This document shows, one piece after another, positions 11,462 through 22,372 of a stretch of DNA of 64,000 bases. The notes beneath the pieces are model-generated. The model saw nothing but the letters and a program-made list of their open reading frames with translations, did not search any database and was not told where the DNA came from. The stretch spans positions 1,116,001 to 1,180,000 of the forward strand of contig CP103029.1 of NCBI GenBank assembly GCA_024752435.1, read 5' to 3'. Every line of letters begins with the position of its first letter. Positions within the stretch are counted from its first letter, which is position 1. This DNA is from Allantophomopsis cytisporea. Lineage: Eukaryota > Ascomycota > Leotiomycetes > Phacidiales > Phacidiaceae. Both the position numbers and the translations under genes were made by a program.

Positions 11462-11657
11462 GAATAGTTTTACCATAAGCATCAGCATAGTGGCAGAAGC
11501 ATCCGTGATGTCCAAGCAAGAGGCATCCCCGAGTTGATAACGTTTCCCATTATTCATAGCTATCATTGTGATATAGTCAAGCCCAGCCACCAGTATCCCA
11601 TGTCTTAAGCAATTTTCCCGAGTAAAAAAATAAAATAAATCAATCTAAAAAAAACTC

Positions 11658-12185
11658 TCAGTCCTCATCCTCATCCTTCTTTTTATCTGCCTCTGGCAGA
11701 TCCTCGTCACACTCAACACCGAGAATCTCGAACTCCTCATGCAACTTCTCCTTGGTGGCGGTCACCTCTGCCACCAGTCTTCTGGCCTTCCAAGTGAACG
11801 CTCGCAAGGCGCTCTTCCCGATTCGGGACAGCAAGCCCTCTGGTCTTCTTCAACTCCTTCTTGACCTCGACGGCCACTTTCTCCGCGATCTCCTTGCTCC
11901 TCTTCTTATCATCTTTGTTGATCTAAATAAATGCTAGATGAATGTTTGATAGATCCGGGATAAACCAAGACAAGCTATCAGGGAAAAGACCAAAGTAAAT
12001 CCAAGATAGAGTAGGGGATTTTTGGGGGAACTACAGATGACGCAAGACAAATACGAGGAACCACTTACGCCTCCTCGACCTCCAGCTCCTCCTCCATATC
12101 CACCACTACCATATCCGCCACCACCGTATCCACCACCGAAACCACCGAAACCACCTGGGTCGTAGCCCTATCCAGGTCCAGACAC
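11658..12185 (-). pseudogene. Broken glycine-rich small protein gene
   Basis: Two exon-like blocks sit on the minus strand. The 5' block (about 12185-12069) encodes glycine/tyrosine-rich sequence (YDPGGFGGFGGGYGGGGYG, then more Gly) and ends at a good GTAAGT donor. The 3' block (11922-11658) starts INKDDKKRSKEIAEKV and ends acidic (ADKKKDEDED, then TGA). Three lesions are visible. The position expected for a start reads GTG followed by TCTGGACCT. An in-frame TAG sits four codons later, just before the Gly block. Within the 3' block the frame shifts at a GGG run near 11834, since KKELKKTRG continues as LLSRIGKSALRAFTWKARRL only in another frame. An upstream exon spliced at the TAG (GGATAG as acceptor) could rescue the first two lesions but not the frameshift. 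Function unknown. Confidence 0.5.
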
Positions 12186-13282
12186 TTATTATCAGTTAGC
12201 ATACCAAGTCGCAACAATTTAATGGAATTATCTAATCTAATTTACTAGTGCTTGTAAGTTTTAAATTTCTAATTTTTGCGTAGGAGGATAGAAGATTCTA
12301 ATAAATTTGAGTATGGATATATAAAAATGTGCCTATCGGCTCTTGAAATTTGATAATACTTACAAGGTCTAAAAACGGAGAATTTAGACAGATACTATTA
12401 TAATATTAGATAATTATAAATAAACATATAATAATGCGCGTATACTTACCTCCAATGTTGGATAAAATGTACTGAAGAAAACAGATCAGGATATCACAAC
12501 GCGTCGTGAAGGCATACACTCTCCTCAGGCTACTAACCGCTTTGGGACGACCATCGAGGACTTTTAGACATAACCTCAGTATACGCTTTCACTATATAAG
12601 TTTTACTACATACTGGCGCTACATATTCTTGATATGTTTGTGTAGATATATGTGCTACACTAGGGGCCTTCAAAATGTGATATCTGTGGAACCTTTGAAC
12701 CTAGATTCATAAGTCCATCAGCTGTTGTAGTGTAAAAGCGTATAAATATGGTTTTTATAAGATCAATATCGATATAAGTATGCGAATTCTTAAGTATCGT
12801 AGAAGGCAAGACTTCTAATTGAAGATCTATGTTGAATATTATACTTCAAGCCGCGGATAATTGAGGAGCCGTACATCATCAGTATTCGATCGAGGTTATC
12901 CGGCTACTAAGTCGATGCGTTATTCGAAGATTGTGTCGTGGAAAATACTGTCTGGTGACGTATATTATCACATGCAGCCATATCGTTTGATTTGAAATCG
13001 GTCTGGTAAATTCACACGTGGCCAGTATCGAGGTTGATGAAATATGTCTTCGAGCCTGTACGATCAGCATATAGCCATATATCACTCATTCGAAATTTCG
13101 CATGTTCATAAATATTCCATCGTAGTGCTTTGTGAATGTTCTTGATGTGTGGAAAAGTCTGAATACAAAGCAAGCGCCTAGCAATTACGACCGAAAAGCT
13201 CAAGGTCATGCCAAACGCTCATCCAGTTTTCAACCGCGCTCCCCCCGTTTCCTTCGCCCAAATACCTCATCATCATCGACAT
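12186..13282. other. AT-rich gene-free region
   Basis: About 1.1 kb of AT-rich sequence lies between the broken glycine-rich gene and the RPL6 stop. Stops are frequent in all frames. Parts of 12550-13100 show weak 18-bp-like units (agccgcggataattgagg, aagtcgatgcgttattcga) resembling the arrays at 1.5 and 26.6 kb. No gene is supported. Confidence 0.5.
12550..13100. repeat. Possible decayed 18-bp array, copy 3
   Basis: Scattered units such as agccgcggataattgagg and agccgtacatcatcagta recall the 18-mers of the other two arrays. Spacing is irregular and no long open frame remains. I regard this as a possible decayed member only. Confidence 0.25.
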
Positions 13283-14174
13283 TTACCAGGCCATCTCGTG
13301 TGGTCTGTCACCCTTGCGGAGGGAGAAGCTGGAGGCGAGGTAAGAGGCGAGGAATGGCTCCTTCTTGATTGTTGAGAGGAGAGCCTTGTCGACGGCCTTC
13401 TGGTCTGCGGCGCGGCTGGAAGATGGCTTCTTCTTCTATTGTAACTGTCAATTTCCTGGACATTATCGCGGCTCGTATATAGCGTGTAAACATACCTCGG
13501 CCTTCTCGCCCTGCTTGAAGAACTCGTCCTCACCCTTCTTCTTCTCGCTCTTCTCACGAGCGAAGTACTTGTCGCCGGCTACCTCATCGATCTTAGCCTG
13601 GTCAAGACCAGCGAGATCGACCTTGTGGGAAGTGGCGATAACGTAGCGGGCGTTAACTCTTCTGAGTGGGACACCGTTGACCTTGAATGGACCGGTAACG
13701 AGGAGGACACCCTGGGAGAGGTTCTTGAGGAGGATGACACGCTTGCCACGGAAACGACCGGCGAGGAGGATAAGGACGGTTCCTGGGGTAAGGGTGGATC
13801 TTGGAGTGGAGGCTCTGATGGACTTGCGGACCTGAATTAGGATAATTAGCATTTTATTCATCCCATGATATCATTCCTCGCGATCTCCAGAAAGTGCATG
13901 TATTCCGAAGTCGTTCGTGGGTGTTGCAAGCCATTGTTCTGATATCCCAGCATTGCAGTCGCGCAATCTGCACAATTGCCTTGCAACGCCCTGAATATCC
14001 TCCTCCAATACATCCACATATCCTTCTCGTCGCTCGGAATTCGCAGTGATAACACACCTTCTTGGCCTGGGACTCGTCCTCAGCTGGGTACCACTTCTGG
14101 GCCTTCTGGCTGTGATGTGGGACGGTTCTCTCCGACTTGCCGAACTTCTTCTGCTGTGGTTGAGGGGCCGACAT
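13283..14174 (-). CDS. RPL6: 60S ribosomal protein L6 (eL6)
   Basis: Three exons on the minus strand (14174-14058, 13831-13496, 13435-13283) encode 201 residues. The protein begins [20 protein letters not shown]. The eL6 core includes [20 protein letters not shown] and [20 protein letters not shown], and it ends with a basic-acidic tail and [12 protein letters not shown]. All splice junctions are phase 0 with GTGTGT or GTATGT donors. The intron at 13832-14057 is 226 nt, long for this region but common in ribosomal-protein genes. The gene is divergent from RPN13 and has an AAACCCTA box 131 bp upstream of its ATG. The product is a large-subunit ribosomal protein. Confidence 0.95.
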
Positions 14175-14675
14175 TTTGAAAAACCGATCGATGGTCGTGG
14201 ATGTCGGTTCGAGAGGGTGTTGTCGTCGTCGAATTGTCGTCTGGGCCTTACTACGAGATATCTCGAACTGCGCAACTGCTTTGCCTTGTCTCGCTAGGAA
14301 GGTCAAACCCTAAGACAATTTTCCGAATTTGTGTGCGGAAATGACTTGTAGCCTGAGGATATAATTTGGGTTTCTAGAAATTTAGCGAAGATCTGCCACG
14401 TGATATAGTCAGTCCCACTTCGATTTACGATTGTGAGCACGGATCACGGGAGTCCACACCCGACGGGAATGAGAATGGAAAGATGATATAATTGGTGCCT
14501 AAGGTCCTAACAAGGCGCATAAGGCGACCTTATGCGTATGTGGAGCTTGAGCTACCTATTCGTGAGGTATGTACCTCTGACGAGCTCGGACTCTTGTTGA
14601 TACCCATCATACCGCAGCTTCATACACAACCACTCCTCCTCTACTACTCCACAATCATTACGGAATACCGTGATC
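14175..14675. promoter_or_regulatory. Divergent promoter RPL6 / RPN13
   Basis: This 501-bp spacer lies between head-to-head genes. Apart from the AAACCCTA box no repeat or gene is visible. Confidence 0.5.
14305..14314. promoter_or_regulatory. AAACCCTA box upstream of RPL6
   Basis: AAACCCTAAG lies 131 bp upstream of the RPL6 ATG, in the same orientation relative to the gene as the RPL9 box. Binding by a Tbf1-like factor is an inference from known ascomycete ribosomal-protein regulation. Confidence 0.45.
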
Positions 14676-16137
14676 ATGTCGATTACTCCGCTCATTACAT
14701 TCAAGGCGGGACTTTGCGATGTTGACGTATGTATGATGAGCTGAACGAACATATGATCGTGGATTGCTAAGTGACGCCGCAGACATCTTCCAAGCCTTAC
14801 AAGGTAACACCTCTTCCGAAGAAGGGATACATTTACATTTACAGCGAAGATGGTGAGTTCCTTTCTGTCATGAATTCTCGAGACCACGGACTTACATCTG
14901 ATAGATCTCAACCACTTCTGCTGGCGCGAACGCGGCGCATCGTTGGACAACCCCGAGTTGGATCTGTTAGCCGTACCTACTGATTGCCACTTCCTACCAT
15001 ACGAGTCCGATCAAGCTTCCGGAAAGACAAAGGGTCGCATCTTCGCTCTGAAGTTCTCTTCTTCATCGCAACGCCATCTTTTCTGGCTCCAATCAAAGTC
15101 ACAAGCACGAAATGGAGACCCCAGCTTCTTCAGTCCAAGAGACTTGAAGATCGGAAAGCTCGTTGATGATATATTGCAGGGCTTAGAAGAGGTTCCAATC
15201 GATGAACGTATTGGGCAGATCCGAAACTCTGACGGACCCGATGATGACGGAGATGAGACCATGGAGGATGTCGAAGGCCACGGCGACGGATCACATCACA
15301 GAAGCGGCAGCGGAGGTGCTGGGCCCGATGCTACAGGTGGTGACATTCGCGAGGAGGGTGCTGGAGCACGGGATGGAGGAGCCGATGGCGGAAGAGCGTA
15401 GGTGCACCTTTTGTTTGCATGTTACGGAGCAGAGAGCATTTACGATCATGGCGTTTGAAGGGAAGGGAAGTCTTGTCAATAGCATTGTTCCATGTACCAT
15501 AGAGATGAAAGTCAATCTGTGGTCCAAATTCCTTCACGCTGCACCTACTCTGTTACAAGAAGTTGAGGACATACGCTGATAGGTAAGTAGAGCTCCTGGC
15601 GAGACGGATGCATCAACGGTTGTGCAGAATTTCTTGAACTCCTTGAAAGGCGGACAGGGTCTCCCATCTGCCCAACAGCAAACTGAGGGTCAAGCCTATA
15701 CCACGCTTCCCGACTTGCTTCCATCGTCGACGACAATTCCTATGATCGACAGTGCTACTCCTGCTCAGATCGACAACTTTCTTGGCTACCTTCCACCAAC
15801 CTTACTTCTTATTGCACAGGAGTCTTCCGCATCTATTGACGGTATGGTAGAACCAAATGAGGAGACGGCATCAGCAGCAATGCAAGCATTGAGCCTCGAC
15901 CAGAAGAAGAGCTTATTGAAGCGAGTCCTTCGTAGTCCACAATTTCATCAGAGTCTGGGAAGTCTCACCATGGCACTTCGTGATGGTGGTCTACCCAGTA
16001 TCGCAGGAGCTCTCGGTCTCAGACTTCCCCACGATGGATTAGTTCGTGGAGGAAGTGTACCACTTGGTGGTGGTGAGGCGGTGGAGGCGTTTGTTGAGGG
16101 CATGAAGAAATCAGTTGAGGAGGAGAACAAGAAGTGA
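14676..16137 (+). CDS. RPN13: 26S proteasome ubiquitin receptor Rpn13 (ADRM1)
   Basis: Four exons (14676-14726, 14783-14852, 14905-15397, 15591-16137) give 386 residues. The N-terminal Pru domain (about 1-115) binds ubiquitin and the Rpn2 subunit; its conserved core reads KKGYIYIYSEDDLNHFCWRE, then LDLLAVPTD and FWLQSKSQ. A Gly/Asp-rich linker follows. The C-terminal DEUBAD domain (about 270-375), which binds the deubiquitinase UCHL5/Uch37, shows IDNFLGYLPPTLLLIAQ and LKRVLRSPQFHQSLGSL. The third intron is 193 nt. The chosen acceptor at 15590 gives GRAAPGETDASTVVQNFLNSL in frame; an AG pair eight bases upstream does not. Confidence 0.95.
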
Positions 16138-17684
16138 TGATTATCGATTAGCTGGATGGATGGGAATGGTTGTACGATAGACTATAAAACGATGTGCAAT
16201 CCAGGTAACTATGGATGCTGTTCAATAAATCAAATAAAGCCATCATACGCATGGTATGGTATCAGATCTTCATCAAACGGCCGTTGAGTGTGTGTTGCAA
16301 ATGTGAATCGTGTTGTGTATGCTTCCGTAAGGGCCTGGGATTGCTCGTTGGAATGTCACACAACAATCTTAATGAGGATGGATATCCACAGACATTCCAG
16401 CCACCCTCTTTCTCAGATGTGGAGAAGCCCACGAACAACAATCCAGTGTTGCATCACCACGTCTCAATATAGGTATCAATACTCCTGGGTTTAATTGGGC
16501 TTTTTGTGGGGGATCATCAAACAACAATTTTATCCTTGGGATGGCTAGGACGAGCGCAGAATTGCATATGAATTGCGGATGGATTGAGTATTTGTTGGCT
16601 ATTATTTACCTTACTTTACTTGACCCGCTATTCACGTTTATCCTCTATTTCATTCCTATTGTCCTGGAGTCATACCACTATCTACCTGATACATACAAAC
16701 AAACAAACAAACTGACAATAGGAAAAGGGACTTCTAGACACTAGTCCATAACAATGTGTCAAAAGAGGAGCAAAGACCGAATGCGGGACAATAGGAAGCC
16801 AAGCCCAGCTGCATCTAGTATCTATCACCACCACCACCAATGACGGTATACGCACGTCATGATTGGCTAAGAGGAGGCTGTAGCACACATTGGCGGCCTT
16901 TCAATGTAGGTAAGGTACTTGGAAGCAAAGAGCTGGTGTTGGTGCAAACTCCATCGCTTCCTATTGTCAGTTGAGATGAGATCATGTAGATGGTCTTTTC
17001 CGTTTCCTATTCATGCGGGTAGAGGATGGATGTACTTACTACAGCACACAGCACTAGAGAGCACTACTACGTACAATCTACCTTACCTTACTATTACCCG
17101 ACTCTCTCCTTCTCCACACAATCACGCACCTCAGCTGCCCCAGCTACTCAGTCATTCAGCTACTCAACTAGGTATTGTGCGCATGCATTTGCCGGCCACA
17201 ATAATAATTCCTTATTGATCTTGTTGACGCTTTCCTCTTCTAGGCTCTGGACAATAGCATGATCCATCCGTGCAAGAACTTAATTTACTTACAGAGGCTG
17301 GGTACCTATTCTGCTGGGTATATATGTAGGTCTACCATTTCATCATGCTCTTTGTCTTCTTCTCGTCCTCTCGATTCCCCTTCTACATATTGTCAATCAT
17401 CTACCTCTTTTAATCTTCGAGCCGTGACTGTCCTCTTCTCCCGGTACATAGAAAGTTCTTTCTTCATATTGAACAAGCACTTTCCCTTGTGTTTACTGCT
17501 CGCTATCATAGCAACTGTCTACACCTGCATCCATCAAGTTACCCTGTTTGCTATCAGCGCATCAGACTACAAATCCACACAACATCCTGTAGCAACCACC
17601 AAGAACAGAATAGGATCTCAGTCAAACATTCTTGGTCACTAGAAGGTCGTCTCTCAACAGCATCACCTCAGGACAACCACAAAC
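16138..17684. other. Intergenic with long 5' leader of the next gene
   Basis: About 1.5 kb. 16138-16500 is RPN13 3' sequence. 17000-17684 is pyrimidine-rich and contains several short upstream open frames (for example 17026-17262 and 17259-17642) that look like leader noise. A ctaccttaccttac motif lies at 17078-17091 and its complement gtaggtaaggta at 16906-16917. No gene is supported. Confidence 0.55.
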
Positions 17685-18290
17685 ATGAACCATCAAACCC
17701 ACTCAACCAAGCTCCTCGTCGAGTCCCTCAACCGTGGAAGCAATCCAAACACGGATCTTCCCAACCCCCACGCACCCCCAGCCTACACAGTACATCCAAG
17801 TGTAGAGGCATCCGATATCATACCAGCACCCTCCCTGCTCTCAGAAGGCAGCACCACATCAGAAGAGTTCTCCGCGATAAGCTTCACCATCCGCACCCCC
17901 CTGCACATAGTAGGCAACGGCAACCTGCTCGCACTCTCGCCGCCCGTTCTAGCAGCCAGTATTGCGGAGAGGGTCATGCGGGAGATCAAAGGTGCGAGCA
18001 TGACAGATGGGATCCCTATGATTGATGAGCATGGGCGGCCGAGGCCTATTGACGTCACTGTTGAGGCTGGCATGGAGGTTCGAGGAAACGGAAATGTAGT
18101 GGGGGAGAGGGAGGTGCTGGGAGTTGTGGCGAGGAACATAAGGCGCTCTCCAACGAATTTGACCGTTGGGGCTTTTGGTGGTGGGGGTGTAGGAAGTGAG
18201 AGTACGAAGCCTGTGGTGATGCAGAAAGGGAAGAGGGCCGCGAGTGAGCCGTTGCGCGATTCACCACTGAAGAGAGTGCGTACGGCGTGA
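17685..18290 (+). CDS. Conserved-looking fungal protein, function unknown
   Basis: An intronless frame of 201 codons. The N-terminus is Pro/Ser-rich and probably disordered. The central block at about 65-155 looks folded: ISFTIRTPLHIVGNGNLLAL, then LAASIAERVMREIKGASM, PMIDEHGRPRPIDVTVEAGM and EVLGVVARNIR. The C-terminus is basic with a possible nuclear signal (KRAASEPLRDSPLKRVRTA). No known domain, signal peptide or membrane segment is recognised. Codon use and the ordered hydrophobic pattern support a real gene. The nuclear location is inferred from the tail only. It converges on the SNF5-family gene. Confidence 0.65.
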   Translation: MNHQTHSTKLLVESLNRGSNPNTDLPNPHAPPAYTVHPSVEASDIIPAPSLLSEGSTTSEEFSAISFTIRTPLHIVGNGNLLALSPPVLAASIAERVMREIKGASMTDGIPMIDEHGRPRPIDVTVEAGMEVRGNGNVVGEREVLGVVARNIRRSPTNLTVGAFGGGGVGSESTKPVVMQKGKRAASEPLRDSPLKRVRTA

Positions 18291-18748
18291 GGACACTGAG
18301 TGTTATGATATTACGAATGAACGTGGGACTGTACGGCGTTGCTTTGCTCTGCTGCACTGTATTAATACTTTACAGATACGGACGGATACCACTTTTGTTA
18401 GCGAAGGCGTTCCATTTCTTAACATCATTCTGCCTGCGTTTGCTTCTACATCTTGTCTTCATTGGGCATTTGCAATCCATTAGATAGCTTCTATAATTAC
18501 ATCCATGACCAAAGCACCAAGAACATATCCTGCTCCCTCGCCCAGTCGTAGTGAGACATGCCCCTCTTTGATATTCGTCAGGATATCTTGCTGGGCGCCT
18601 TCCCTGCCTAACTCCTAAAATGCAACGCACATGAAAGCCCCAATCAACAAAAGCAAGAGGATGAAGAAAAGGATCATTTTAACTCGAACAAGAGATGAAC
18701 AGAGATGTGGCCAGTAGACTCCGTAAATACAAGGTTTCCACAGCTGTA
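18291..18748. other. Convergent 3' spacer
   Basis: This 458-bp spacer separates two convergent genes and should contain both 3' UTRs. Nothing else is seen. Confidence 0.5.
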
Positions 18749-20610
18749 TCATCGGTAATCGTGGGCTCGCTGATCCGTCTTGTGCAAATCCTTCGCCCAG
18801 ACGGGGAGCTTACGAGTCTCATCGTAGATGAGACCACAGTTGTTACACAGAGTCTGAGAGAGCATTAGCACGAGATTCCCAGCATCACAAACACACACAA
18901 GGAAAAGAATAGTCGACTTACCCTAGGACCGCTCGGTCCATTCATAACTTGCCAGACCGAGCTTCCCCACACGCGACAGTGCGCACATCTCCAGCCCTGC
19001 CTCTCGTAATCCGTCAACCCACCACCACCACCATAGCCCTGCTGTCCGGCACCCACATCTGGCGTTCCACGACCTGGCGTACCGCTACGGCCCGACGGAC
19101 TGAGACTTCTGAAGCGACGCTTCTTCTTGCTGCGCTCACCGCGACCCATACGTTCCTCGCTGGCCTCCGGGTTGTCGAAGAAGGAGCCTGATTGCGGCAT
19201 ACCACCGACCATACCCGTGCTACTCGAGAAACGGGCCGTCTCTCTACGCAAGCGTCTGATTTGTCGTTCGCGGTCGCCCTCGCGCTTCTCAATCTCTTCT
19301 TTCGAGAGCTGCTCCACCTTCGGCTCCCATTCGTCACCCAGATGCTCGTTGTCGTATCGCCAGCCTGCGTCTGCACCATTGGCAGCCTCGTTGGGTATCT
19401 CGCCACCATAGCCATTACCTCCTACTAAACCACCAGATTCACAGGCTTCCTTCTTCAATCGCAGAACGGCTTCGTATATGGCGTGGGTCATGGCTGGTAC
19501 CCACTCTCCTGCGAGTCCTAGGTCTGCACAAGTTTGCTTTGCGAACATTTCGGCAGTTCCAGGTGGGTGGAGGAGAGACCACTCGAACTTGTCTTGGTAA
19601 AGCCTATTTGAGAGGTTGATGTTGAGAGTTATTATGCAGCGATAGGTGTCATCAGGGTTATATTCGTCGGACTCTGGGGGAATGTTGGAAGCTGTTGCAG
19701 TAACTTTCTGAGATGTGCCATTAAGAAGACCTCTAGTGGGAGTCGCATATCCGTTGGAATCGACAGTTCTGTTCAAGGGTGTTGCAGCACCGCTTATATG
19801 GCCCGGTGTTGCTGATGGATCTCTGGATCCATGAAGCCCCTTGACAGTTTGTATGGCCAAACCGCTCGCGCTCGTTGATTGTTGAGAGTGAAAGAGAGGG
19901 TGAAGAGCAACGCCAGCATACTCCTCAAGTTGTGTGCGGATCTGCTTGCTGATTTCCATAGCAAGTGCGCCTCTGTTTGGGAGGTCAAGATCCTGTACCA
20001 TTGTCTGAGCAAATTGATCAGTAGTGACCAATGTTTCATGAAGGTTCCATAAAAATATATCCTTGAGTCGGTATGGAGTTGTAAGTTCCTGCTGGCGGTA
20101 GACAGGTAATGTGGGATCGATGGTAGAATATGCAGGGCCTTGTGGTAGCGGAAGAGGTGGAGCGGGAACGAAAGCGGGGATATCAAGATCGATCCGGATA
20201 GGTATGAGGGTCAATGGCAAAGCAGTCTGTGCAAATCCCTGGAGGTCAGGTCTGACAGCTTTGCTCTTCCCCATCCAATCCCTCCATACACCTTGGACCT
20301 CTACTGGAGCCGTAGCTTCTTGTCCAATCTGTGTTGCAACCTCCTGCTTATTTTGATTCGTATCATCTCTTCGCAGACTACGCAGCCCGGTAGGTCTCCT
20401 CCGTCCCTCATCATCATCTTCATCATAATCCTCATATCCGTCCTCGGCGTAGTTGATAGCAGTGGTCCCTCGCTTTGTTGTCCTTGATGAGGGCGCCGCA
20501 AGGGTAGTGGTGGGCTGGATTACCGGTGTAAGGAGGGAGTTTCCATATGTGCGGAGTCTAGGTGCGTAACTCGAAATGAAAGCTTGTGGTGGAGCTTTAG
20601 CAGGCGCCAT
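18749..20610 (-). CDS. SNF5/SMARCB1-family chromatin remodelling subunit with GATA-like finger
   Basis: Two exons (20610-18922, 18853-18749) encode 597 residues. The SNF5 homology region (about 180-430) has two repeats: LKDIFLWNLHETLVTTDQFA with DLDLP, and the second with CIITLNINLSNRLYQDKFEW and LGLAGEWVPAMTHAIYEAVL. A disordered Arg/Gly/Ser-rich stretch follows. The C-terminus carries a GATA-like zinc finger, with the first pair WRCAHC in exon 1 and the second pair LCNNCGLIYDETRKLPVWA in exon 2. The 68-nt intron separates the two cysteine pairs. The protein should be a core subunit of SWI/SNF (Snf5) or RSC (Sfh1). I cannot say which paralog, so no symbol is given. Confidence 0.9.
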
Positions 20611-21294
20611 TGTGCGTGATGTGAGGCAACGAGATTCGCATCCACCAAACCGTTGCGCGCATTCGCGATCTGCTTGTCGTCAAGAGCTCACTGGAGACGT
20701 CGTCCACAATGATGCGCCGTGCAAGGCAATACTTTTCGCTTTAATTGTAATGCTGCTAGTGCGTCGCAATGTCTCGCTGGAATCTCACGACGATTATAGA
20801 GAAAATCAATGGCGTGAATGTTGAGATTTTTTTTGATTGCGTTCGTCCTAACTGACCTGAATCAGAATGTCGCGTCGAGCTCGCGGCGATTTCTGGGTGG
20901 GTGGCCGTGCGAATATGTCGCTAGACTTTATTAAGCTAGCGAAACAGCCTTTAGTATTAGGCGACTACTGTTCTTCGCACCTCAGCCTAGCATCATGATC
21001 GTCTTATCGCAAGATATCACTGCCAAATGACATTAAACTACTGTATTGTTATATATAACACATATTTTCGAAGATCAGTCTACAGACACTTATAGGACAG
21101 ATGCTACTCCATGCTTAGTGAATAAAGATTAAAAATGTGTTAAATTCTCTGCAGAAGTAAGCTCTCTATTGTAACTTGCAAGTCTACGCTCTGATATGAA
21201 TACAATCCATGCTACTGGCAAGCACACAAATAACTCGTTTGTCAACGTCCTATTTCCATAATCCGTCAAGCTTTTAACTCAAAAAGTCTCTTCT
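20611..21294. other. Intergenic, AT-rich
   Basis: 684 bp. The low-coordinate part is the promoter of the SNF5-family gene; the rest (20900-21294) is AT-rich 3' sequence of the F-box gene. No gene or clear repeat. Confidence 0.5.
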
Positions 21295-22372
21295 TCAGCA
21301 CTTTCCGTCAAGCTTCTTTCGAACAACATCCCAAATATGCACCCAGCCATCACGCATCTCACACTGCTGTTTCCTACAAAATGTGCGGTAAGTGAAGCAC
21401 TGGATGCTGCATTCCCGAGACACAGCGGTGTGTACAGACTCATACCAATGCAAGTCTTGGAGACCCTGCTCTATGATTTTCATACACCACTGTCGCCCCA
21501 TTTCAGAACTATGAGCATCGTCGAAGGATTTGATGAGTGATCGAACGAAGTTAGTTCCGTATTTGAGGACTGACTCTCGAAAAACACATTCGAATTCAGA
21601 AGGCGTTGCCGTTTCATCCTTGTGTTGCTGGCGATATTTCCACAGATATTTGTCCCTGAACCCAGATGCCCCAAGATGCAGTACAAACTGCACTGCCGCC
21701 AGTTCTTCCAATGACAAGCGTGAGATAAAATCCAGCTTTTTTTGTCTTGGCGTTTGTACTACAGATGCTCCTTCAACCTGTAGTCTTTGGCTGTTATCGA
21801 CCACATTCTGGATTTTCCACAAATCCACTGCTTCGTCGTGAAGATCATTTATCTCATACAGAATCTTCAACCCTGCAGCTTTAAGTGGAATGATTCTTTC
21901 ATCCGCCGTATCCTCAGTCATCTGTGCCGGTAAGTGCTGATGAAAGTAAGCATGTCGGAATGAAAGTATATCATGGGTTACCAAGTCGGCCAGGGTCCGT
22001 TCTCGAGTAAAAAGCTCCGCGAGTCCCTTGTATGAGACTGAAGGGATACTCTCGACTTTCTGGTAAGTATACAGTTTATTTTCGATAAGTTCGGCTGTTC
22101 CAGGGAGCAGATATTCAAACGGCTCTATGAGCTTCGTACTGATGGAGAACTCATAGAGTTTGATCATGTCATACATTTGCTTTGATATCCCATTAGTGTG
22201 ATCCATTTAGATGAAGATATCAACGCACCCTGTTCACCAACTTGAGCGACAGAAAATAGACCGGGTCATACTCCAGAGATTCGATGATCCGTAACCAGAT
22301 CTCCGGTAGAAATCGGATCGAAGTTGAATAGGTCGTACAGCGTCCGGTTGACACGGCCATCTTATTCTTCAT
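21295..22372 (-). CDS. F-box protein of unknown substrate
   Basis: Two exons (22372-22229, 22179-21295) with a 49-nt intron give 342 residues from MKNKMAVSTG. Residues about 19-48 (IRFLPEIWLRIIESLEYDPV, then LSLKLVNR) form an F-box: LPxEIxxxIxxxL followed by a hydrophobic helix. Splicing continues it as LVNRQMYDMIKLYE. The remainder is helical without a known repeat and ends at VRKKLDGKC. It is likely a substrate adaptor of an SCF ubiquitin ligase. The same frame is open upstream to a real ATG at 22708, which would add 112 residues with a Cys/His repeat (see findings). The shorter start was chosen because the extension is compositionally odd. Confidence 0.65.

Noticed and set aside
13365..13840. 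Plus-strand frames over RPL6
   Set aside because: They are antisense to RPL6 exons, with the same reasoning as for RPL9; no start context or homology.
17259..18025. Frames of 127 and 178 codons overlapping the unknown-protein gene
   Set aside because: They are out of phase with the better-supported frame at 17685, Ser/His/Pro-rich without structure, and fit leader or shadow sequence.
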